A stretch of 25,712 bases of DNA, from contig JAQUUB010000061.1 in NCBI GenBank assembly GCA_028694115.1, forward strand, positions 1 to 25,712, given 5' to 3'. The position numbers and the translations under genes are program-made. The notes under the pieces were generated by a model. The model did not search any database, was not told the origin of the DNA, and saw only the letters and a list, made by a program, of their open reading frames with translations. Every line of letters starts with the position of its first letter. The stretch's first letter is position 1. Shown one piece after another: positions 20,435 to 25,712 of this stretch. This DNA is from Lachnospiraceae bacterium. Its GTDB lineage: Bacteria; Bacillota_A; Clostridia; Lachnospirales; Lachnospiraceae.

Positions 20435-21595
20435 TTAGTATTCCTCATAGTCCCCTTCGTCATAGTAATCACCGGAATCACTCCATTCGTCGTCTCCATC
20501 TCCCGGATCACTGTACGTGTCGTACCCATCATCGTAATAATCTCCCGGATCACTCCATTCGTCGTCTCCATCTCCCGGATCACTGTATGTGTCGTATCCA
20601 TCATCGTAATAATCACCAGAATCACTAAATTCATAATCATTAGATTCATATGACCAGTCGTAATACTCTGCGTAGTCATCACCATAATAATCCTGATACT
20701 CTTGGTATGTGTCCCAGGCATAGAAATCGTCGTATTCGTCATAAAATGACCAATTTTCGCTATTGTCCCAACCCCAACTCCAATAATCACTGGAATCCTT
20801 GTAATAATCCCAATCGGGCTCATAATACCAAGCATCAAAAGAATCTCCAGGATCACCATACCAGCTATAGTAATAATACGGGAGATATTCCAACTGCTCT
20901 GCCGATTGTACTTTTGTTTGCTTTGACGGTTTTATCTGCTGGGTTTTTAGTTGTTCGGCATAAATTGATGTATATTCTGCTTTTTGGGCACCAGAATCAA
21001 CATTTGTCGGTTGAAGGACATTCATTGTTTTGAACATATCCACGATAAGCTTGCCTTCGTCTTTAGATATACCTTCATAAAACACGGTATTCATAAAATA
21101 GCAAGATTGGTTAATAATTGCCGTGGCTTCAATGCCCATAAAGGAACAGTCTTCTTGAGACACAGAGTATTCCAAGAATTTGGCTCTGGCACCGAACAGA
21201 TAAGCGTCTTCCATTTCGCCAGTCTGTGCTCCAGGAAATGCATTTAAAACTGTAGAATTGCAGAGTTCTCCGGCAGCAGTGAGATTTTGAACGCCAGGAA
21301 TCATAGAAATAACGATACCGGCATGATCTTCCGCCGTGGTAAATGTTATATTTCCATCGTTTTCTTTAATAATGACATCCTCGTTTACCAACATTTCTAT
21401 CATAAATTTATCGTTGGCATAATACTTATCAAGTACGGTAGAAACCGATTCTGTCGTACTTGGAGCAGGATCTTCTAAAGTGGATAAAGCATCTGCATCT
21501 GCAGGGATTTTATTTTTTGTGCCACATGACGTACAAGTTGCGATGCAAAGGCACATGCACAATAGTGTGGCACCGGCTTTTTTCAAATTTTTCAT
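20435..21595 (-). CDS. Lipoprotein with Tyr/Asp/Trp-rich repetitive tail
   Basis: 386 residues from ATG 21593-21595, with AGAGAGGAA upstream; a longer frame exists but lacks a ribosome site. A lysine-rich start, hydrophobic core and cysteines at 21 and 24 (CIATCTSCG) suggest a lipoprotein signal, though the lipobox is not canonical. Residues about 60-215 form an unidentified globular domain (FMIEMLVNEDVI...; FMNTVFYEGISKDEGKLIVD). The last about 130 residues are low complexity: Y, D, W, G, S and E, strongly acidic and aromatic, ending in two tandem 24-residue units (SDPGDYYDDGYDTYSDPGD...). The tail is likely extracellular and disordered. It is divergent from the response regulator gene (156-bp gap) and may belong to its regulon. 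Function unknown. Confidence 0.8.
   Translation of the reverse strand: MKNLKKAGATLLCMCLCIATCTSCGTKNKIPADADALSTLEDPAPSTTESVSTVLDKYYANDKFMIEMLVNEDVIIKENDGNITFTTAEDHAGIVISMIPGVQNLTAAGELCNSTVLNAFPGAQTGEMEDAYLFGARAKFLEYSVSQEDCSFMGIEATAIINQSCYFMNTVFYEGISKDEGKLIVDMFKTMNVLQPTNVDSGAQKAEYTSIYAEQLKTQQIKPSKQTKVQSAEQLEYLPYYYYSWYGDPGDSFDAWYYEPDWDYYKDSSDYWSWGWDNSENWSFYDEYDDFYAWDTYQEYQDYYGDDYAEYYDWSYESNDYEFSDSGDYYDDGYDTYSDPGDGDDEWSDPGDYYDDGYDTYSDPGDGDDEWSDSGDYYDEGDYEEY
20480..20623 (-). repeat. 72-bp tandem repeat, two copies, in the lipoprotein tail
   Basis: Units 20480-20551 and 20552-20623 are nearly identical, with a partial unit on each side. The period is 24 codons, so gain or loss of a unit keeps the reading frame. 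Confidence 0.9.
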
Positions 21596-21751
21596 AATTA
21601 TTCCTCTCTGAGTAGTGGGGATTATTAGATAGTATATAGCAGAAAATTGTTTTTGTGTGCATGGTAAAGAAATCTTTATAAGTTCTAAAAGAAACTTGCC
21701 AATTTTCTTATCATACATGGTAAAATAATAGATAAAGGGGGGAACAAAATC

Positions 21752-22438
21752 ATGAAGCAATCCAGACTTTTACTGATTGAAGATGAAGCAGATGTACTTG
21801 AAATTAACCGTGGATTTTTTGAAGGTATGGGTTATCAGGTGATTTGTGCCTCCACACTTGCACAGGCACGCTTTCAACTGGAGGAACATTCTCCTGACCT
21901 GATCCTTCTGGATGTTATGATGCCGGATGGCAACGGCTTTGATTTTTGTACCGAACTTCGGCAAAAAACAAATGCTCCCATCATCTTCCTGACTTGCATG
22001 GATGAAAATGAGAGTGTTGTAAGGGGTTTGTTAAAGGGCGGGGATGACTATGTTACAAAGCCTTATGATCTGAAGGTTTTAAGTGCGCGGGTAACAGCCC
22101 AGCTGCGCAGGCGTGGAAATACATCTGCAGGAGTCCTTGAGCTTCCGCCGTTGAAGGTGGATTTTCTTGCGGGAGAAGCCGTGTTGGACGGAATCCATAT
22201 TGCCTTAACTTTGAAGGAATTGCAGCTGTTGGGTTGTTTTGTACTTTATACTGGTCAGCGGCTTACCTTTGATGAAATCTATCGCCGTGCGTGGGGTGAA
22301 CCTTCTCTCGGTGCTTCTGATACAATCAAGACTCATGTATCTAATTTGCGTAGAAAAATGAATTTCGACGAAGAAAGCTGGTTCGAGCTGACGAGTCCGG
22401 AAAAACACACATATATGTTCTGTAAGGTGCGTTATTAG
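21752..22438 (+). CDS. OmpR/PhoB-family response regulator
   Basis: 228 residues. Receiver domain 1-120: acidic pocket E10-D11, phospho-acceptor D54 (LILLDVMMPDG), T/S switch (FLTC), lysine in VTKPYD. C-terminal winged helix about 130-228 (LTLKELQLLGCFVLYTGQRL; IYRRAWGE; TIKTHVSNLRRKM). AGGGGGG lies 8 bases before ATG 21752. It is convergent with the histidine kinase, with a 4-bp stop overlap, and divergent from the lipoprotein gene. Likely partner: the kinase at 22435-24417. Base composition looks less AT-rich than the left half of the window. Confidence 0.93.
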   Translation: MKQSRLLLIEDEADVLEINRGFFEGMGYQVICASTLAQARFQLEEHSPDLILLDVMMPDGNGFDFCTELRQKTNAPIIFLTCMDENESVVRGLLKGGDDYVTKPYDLKVLSARVTAQLRRRGNTSAGVLELPPLKVDFLAGEAVLDGIHIALTLKELQLLGCFVLYTGQRLTFDEIYRRAWGEPSLGASDTIKTHVSNLRRKMNFDEESWFELTSPEKHTYMFCKVRY

Positions 22439-24417
22439 CCTTTACTGGGTAGAGTAAAGAATACAGAGGTTCCGTGTCCTACTTTGGATTCAATCCATAT
22501 GATTCCGCCGTGCTGCTCTACAATATATTTACAGATATACAGCCCTAATCCGGTGCCGGTGTCCTGATTGTCACTGGATTTTCTTTTTTTGAAATATCGT
22601 TCAAAAATTTGTGGTAATCGTTCTAACTCGATACCGCATCCTGTATCCGCTATGCAGATAAGTAACCCATTCTCCTTCCGTTTTGCGGATACGGTAATCA
22701 CGCCGTCCTCTGTAAAACGCACTGCGTTAGAAATCAAGTTTACAATGACTTGAGAAAGACGTGCAGAATCGGCATAAACAGGTGGCAGGCCATTTTCAAT
22801 ACAGATGTTCAGTCGATTACGGTTTTTGTTAAGAATGGGATAATAGGTGCTCACAGCAGAATGGATAGTCTCCTCAACATAGCAACATTTTGGTTGCATA
22901 ACCATGCGGCCCTCGTTCATCTGGGTTACGTCCAACACCTGGCTGACCATTAGTGAAAGCCGCTCTGCTTCCGAAGAAATCAAAGTCATGCGACGAGAAA
23001 CCTCTGAACTGATAGGAGACCCCGACTTTTCAGAAAGCAGCTTCACCGTTTGTGCATAGCCGGATATGACCGTCAGGGGAGTTTTTAATTCGTGAGAAGC
23101 ATTACCCAAAAACTCGGTTTTCAGTTGATTTAGTTCCTCTAGTGTTGTTTTTTCTGTAAGCAACTTTTGTTTTGCCTCATTCGTCTCCAAAAGTACCCGA
23201 TGATTCATCAGATACAGGGAGATAACCTGTATCAGTGCAAAAATCAACATGGATACTTCACTGACCGGCTTGTTGATTTCTGTTTCTCCAAAGATATCCA
23301 GATACATGATAATGTCTGCCACGGCAGAGAGGAAGAAGACATCAATCCCATAGAGTGAAACTACTTGTTCTTTGTTTGGACAGTGTATTTTGAAAAATAA
23401 ACCGCCAACTCCGGGGATAATGCATAAAAGTATCAGAATCTGATAATAAATAAGCACTGATGTATAAAAAAGAGAATCTCCAAATAGGATGCACAGTCCA
23501 TAAACGCTGGAACCGGCAAGAACTATCAATTGGATGCTTTTTAATAGCTTATTATCTGCATATTGTGAGAGATACAAGGTGAGGAAAATAGTCAGTAAAA
23601 CAAGGCTTAAATATTCTAGCATAAAAGAAACATTTCCTGGAAGGGGAAAGTAGATCCATGCCTGACTCTGGATGGCTTCTCGCAGAGTCATGGCAATACA
23701 GGCCAGCGCAAAATACAAGGTTGCTTTTGTGCGTGCCAGCAGAAGATAAATACCTAAAAGGGATACGGCTGCACTCATTACCCCGCCCATTACCAACAGT
23801 CCCTTGACTCTTCCCTTGGCAAATGGGTCGGTGAATATGCCCTGCCTACCGATGTTTAGCTCCGCAAGGGATGCCCCTCTCTTAGCGTGATAGAACTGTG
23901 CACTTTGGAGGAGGATATCCATTTTTCCATCCTTGGCAGAGGCGTTTACTGTAATATTGTTTTCCCATACTTCCGTGTCCGATTTTGTCATGCCGAGTCG
24001 GCCAGTTTTACCGGCTAGTTTTCCGTTTACATAAATACATATGGCATGGCGTCCTGAAAGCCGAAAATTCAGGGTATACATAGCATCATCAGGTAAAAGC
24101 AGGATAAACTGCTGAGTAAGATAGTCGGCACGGCGTGCACAAAATTCATCCGTACTTACGGGAGTTGCGGATTCAACGGTTTCCGGAGACAGATATGTAT
24201 TCGGATAGTAGGTATCGCCAGGAAGGAGTCGGATGGCGGAGTAATTCAAATCTTTGATGTTACTCAAATCATACACCCCTTTTTTTTCTGAAACCGTGGG
24301 GATCTCTGACCTGACCGGAAGACGGACAAGCAACATCAATGTGAACACTGTCAAGAGTGACGCCACCATTACACCGAGAAGTCTATGCTTATGAATAAAA
24401 TTTTTGATATGCGACAC
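22435..24417 (-). CDS. Membrane histidine kinase with 7TM-type sensor region
   Basis: 660 residues. An N-terminal membrane segment (about 12-32), an extracytoplasmic domain to about 205 (jelly-roll-like: FRLSGRHAICIYVNGKLAGK), then about seven hydrophobic segments (about 207-400), resembling 7TMR-DISM sensors. HisKA: GNASHELKTPL with phospho-histidine near residue 442. Catalytic domain: N-box NLISNAVRFT, G1 DTGCGIE, F-box FERYFKK, G2 GTGLGLYI. Start: GTG at 24415-24417. AGGAGG abuts it directly, so the GAGGG seven bases upstream is the more usable ribosome site; the next in-frame ATG (about 24369) has none. It is convergent with its probable regulator. The ligand is unknown; sensors of this build often detect carbohydrate or other small molecules. 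Confidence 0.92.
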   Translation of the reverse strand: MSHIKNFIHKHRLLGVMVASLLTVFTLMLLVRLPVRSEIPTVSEKKGVYDLSNIKDLNYSAIRLLPGDTYYPNTYLSPETVESATPVSTDEFCARRADYLTQQFILLLPDDAMYTLNFRLSGRHAICIYVNGKLAGKTGRLGMTKSDTEVWENNITVNASAKDGKMDILLQSAQFYHAKRGASLAELNIGRQGIFTDPFAKGRVKGLLVMGGVMSAAVSLLGIYLLLARTKATLYFALACIAMTLREAIQSQAWIYFPLPGNVSFMLEYLSLVLLTIFLTLYLSQYADNKLLKSIQLIVLAGSSVYGLCILFGDSLFYTSVLIYYQILILLCIIPGVGGLFFKIHCPNKEQVVSLYGIDVFFLSAVADIIMYLDIFGETEINKPVSEVSMLIFALIQVISLYLMNHRVLLETNEAKQKLLTEKTTLEELNQLKTEFLGNASHELKTPLTVISGYAQTVKLLSEKSGSPISSEVSRRMTLISSEAERLSLMVSQVLDVTQMNEGRMVMQPKCCYVEETIHSAVSTYYPILNKNRNRLNICIENGLPPVYADSARLSQVIVNLISNAVRFTEDGVITVSAKRKENGLLICIADTGCGIELERLPQIFERYFKKRKSSDNQDTGTGLGLYICKYIVEQHGGIIWIESKVGHGTSVFFTLPSKG

Positions 24418-24442
24418 CTCCTTACCCTCATTCTTTTCATCT

Positions 24443-24471
24443 ATTATATTTCTTGTTCAAGAAATAATCAA
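24443..24471 (-). promoter_or_regulatory. Histidine kinase promoter with palindrome in the spacer
   Basis: On the minus strand TTGATT (24466-24471), 17 bp, TATAAT (24443-24448). The spacer is filled by the perfect palindrome ATTTCTTG-TT-CAAGAAAT (24448-24465). A dimer bound here would sit exactly between the two promoter boxes. Confidence 0.7.
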
Positions 24472-24523
24472 TGAATTGCTTAATGCTAAACATTACGAAC
24501 AGCAAAGTTGATCGATTGTCTTA

Positions 24524-24538
24524 TTGTGAATTTCACAA
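24524..24538. promoter_or_regulatory. TTGTGAA-T-TTCACAA palindrome
   Basis: A 15-bp perfect palindrome midway between the kinase and Fic genes. It resembles a Rex box (TTGTGAA-N4-TTCACAA) but with a 1-bp centre, so another regulator or chance is more likely. No regulator assigned. Confidence 0.35.
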
Positions 24539-24664
24539 TCAGAATAGAGGGAATAATTGCTTTATAAAAAGCATGAATCATGATACGATATGGTAGGCGG
24601 TGAAGAAATGGTTCACATTAAATAGTGAAGAATAGAATATGAAAGATATGAATGGAGGACAACT

Positions 24665-25507
24665 ATGAATCAGGATCCTTTCAAAGAATATTTAAAACAA
24701 ACCGAACCTAATAAGAGAGACAAAGGCTATGCTTGGCATACCGCAATTGGTCTGCAGGCAGTAGATGGATTGAAACCTTCCCAGTATTTGGTGAATACTG
24801 CTATTCAGAACATAGAAGGTAAAATATCAATAGATGAAGCTCAGAAATTATTAGATATCTACTATCAAGATAATTCAAGAGAAAAAACGGATGAAAGAAC
24901 AGAAGAAGCAGATAAAGTTTCTGTTCGTATAGCAAAAATTCTTTCTGAAAAAGCATTCAGTTTTACACCAAATGAATATATTTCTATCCATAAAAAATTG
25001 TTTATAGGAATATTTGGACATGCAGGAAAGATACGTGATTATAACATCACAAAAAAAGAATGGGTACTTGACGGAGAGACGGTGCTATATGGAAGTGCGT
25101 CAGAACTTCGAGCTACTTTGGAATATGATTTCTCCCAGGAAAAGTCCTATAGCTACAAGGGATTATCGATGGATGAGATCATTCATCATTTGGCGATATT
25201 TGTTTCACGACTCTGGCAGATTCACATTTTTGGTGAAGGAAATACAAGAGCGACTGCAGTATACTTTATCAAATATCTACGGACGTTAGGATTTGAAGCA
25301 ACAAATGATATTTTTGCGGAGAACGCATGGTATTTTAGAAATTCACTTGTACGCGCCAATTATAATAATCTACAAAAAGGGATTCATGAAACGACGGAAT
25401 TTTTGGAATTGTTCTTGAGAAATCTTCTTCTTGATGAAAATCACGAACTGCATAACAGATCAATGCATGTAAGTGAAACAAAAGCGAACATTGATAGATT
25501 CCAGTGA
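24665..25507 (+). CDS. Fic-domain protein with VbhA-like N-terminal region
   Basis: 280 residues from ATG 24665 with GGAGG six bases upstream. The active-site loop HIFGEGNTR (residues 187-195) keeps H187, G192, N193 and R195, with the proline replaced by I and the second glycine by T, as in the HPF.EGNTR subgroup. The N-terminal AIGLQAVDGLKPSQYLVNTA and IEGKISIDEAQKLLDIYY segments resemble an antitoxin_VbhA-type region. The inhibitory (S/T)xxxE(G/N) motif appears as LQAVDG, with D in place of E and L in place of S, so inhibition may be weak or work differently. Expected activity: AMP (or other nucleotide) transfer to a protein. It is a monocistronic gene, unlike the class II Fic at 6503. Confidence 0.85.
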   Translation: MNQDPFKEYLKQTEPNKRDKGYAWHTAIGLQAVDGLKPSQYLVNTAIQNIEGKISIDEAQKLLDIYYQDNSREKTDERTEEADKVSVRIAKILSEKAFSFTPNEYISIHKKLFIGIFGHAGKIRDYNITKKEWVLDGETVLYGSASELRATLEYDFSQEKSYSYKGLSMDEIIHHLAIFVSRLWQIHIFGEGNTRATAVYFIKYLRTLGFEATNDIFAENAWYFRNSLVRANYNNLQKGIHETTEFLELFLRNLLLDENHELHNRSMHVSETKANIDRFQ

Positions 25508-25545
25508 GTGGATGGAAAAGGTAAATATAAGTTTGAAGAAAACCA

Positions 25546-25576
25546 TTGACCTTGACGGAGCGTCATAGAGTATTGT
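25546..25576 (+). promoter_or_regulatory. MerR-type promoter with 19-bp spacer
   Basis: TTGACC (25546-25551), 19-bp spacer, TATTGT (25571-25576). The spacer contains the dyad TGACG-GAG-CGTCA (25553-25565). Long-spacer promoters with a centred dyad are the hallmark of MerR-family targets. No MerR gene is within the window. The sequence a few bases after the -10 changes character (see next entry). Confidence 0.55.
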
Positions 25577-25585
25577 TATCTTATC

Positions 25586-25712
25586 AAGAGATAGTGTCAA
25601 ATAAGTTATGAAAAATCAAATTTAAAAAATAGGCTACAATAGAACCTTGAAAACTGTAGATACGAAAGATTTTGGCAGCTTACGCCACCCTTGACAGCAC
25701 ACCAAAACAATG
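25586..25712 (+). other. Possible end of an insertion sequence, running out of the window
   Basis: From AGATAGTGTCAAATAAG onward the sequence resembles ends of IS256-family elements as I remember them, and no gene starts before the window ends. The matching opposite end is outside, so this cannot be confirmed here. Confidence 0.2.

Noticed and set aside
20419..21033. Plus-strand open frames rich in His/Arg/Asn opposite the lipoprotein tail
   Set aside because: They are mirror images of the repetitive minus-strand coding sequence and have no ribosome sites.
24524..24538. Rex-type redox operator
   Set aside because: The half-sites match TTGTGAA/TTCACAA but the centre is 1 bp instead of 4, so the two halves would not fit a Rex dimer.

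Overview
The window looks like a chromosomal segment of a low-GC Firmicute, most likely a Lachnospiraceae-type Clostridia. Reasons: AT-rich DNA, strong AGGAGG-type ribosome sites, sigma-A promoters, a class of DUF4143/DUF234 ATPases, Fic proteins, and IS66 and IS1182 remnants typical of gut Clostridia. This assignment is inference from gene style, because no rRNA or tRNA is present.

Positions 1-15,850 are an accessory region that reads as a graveyard of toxin-antitoxin-like and defence-like modules. Apparently intact genes are three P-loop ATPases with a C-terminal nuclease-like domain (1414-2793, 11257-12564, 12914-14245), one AbiEi-like winged-helix regulator (3638-4588), a class II Fic AMP-transferase (6503-7495), a HipA/CtkA-like kinase with a partner carrying a resolvase-like C-terminus (8055-9708), and two small unidentified proteins. 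Between them lie many broken pieces: three further AbiE-type cassettes (left edge, about 10250, about 15540), HipA, Panacea (DUF4065), NERD, SWIM zinc finger, DUF4143 ATPases, AraC effector domain, IS66 and IS1182. Many pieces keep their ends but have lost the middle, where the catalytic or metal-binding core lies.

The intact ATPase and AbiEi-like genes have conspicuous repeat arrays at their promoters: a symmetric four-site GTAACAT array before the AbiEi-like gene, a duplicated composite motif before the first ATPase, and direct repeats at exactly 33-bp spacing before the second and third ATPases. A 12-13 bp sequence (AATTCTATTGACG) occurs as inverted repeats around the HipA-like kinase cassette, and a near copy abuts a duplicated Fic fragment.

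Positions 15,850-20,430 are housekeeping-like: polyphosphate kinase (ppk1), a PIN-PhoH ATPase and an HD-domain hydrolase, all on the + strand and ending in a bidirectional terminator. PhoP-box-like TTTACA repeats lie upstream of ppk1 and of the PIN-PhoH gene.

Positions 20,430-24,480 hold a Tyr/Asp/Trp-rich repeat lipoprotein (- strand), a divergent OmpR-type response regulator (+) and a 7TM-type histidine kinase (-). The regulator and kinase converge and share a 4-bp stop overlap. The kinase promoter has a perfect palindrome in its -35/-10 spacer. A second Fic protein (24665-25507) follows. The right edge carries a MerR-type 19-bp-spacer promoter followed by what may be the end of an insertion sequence.
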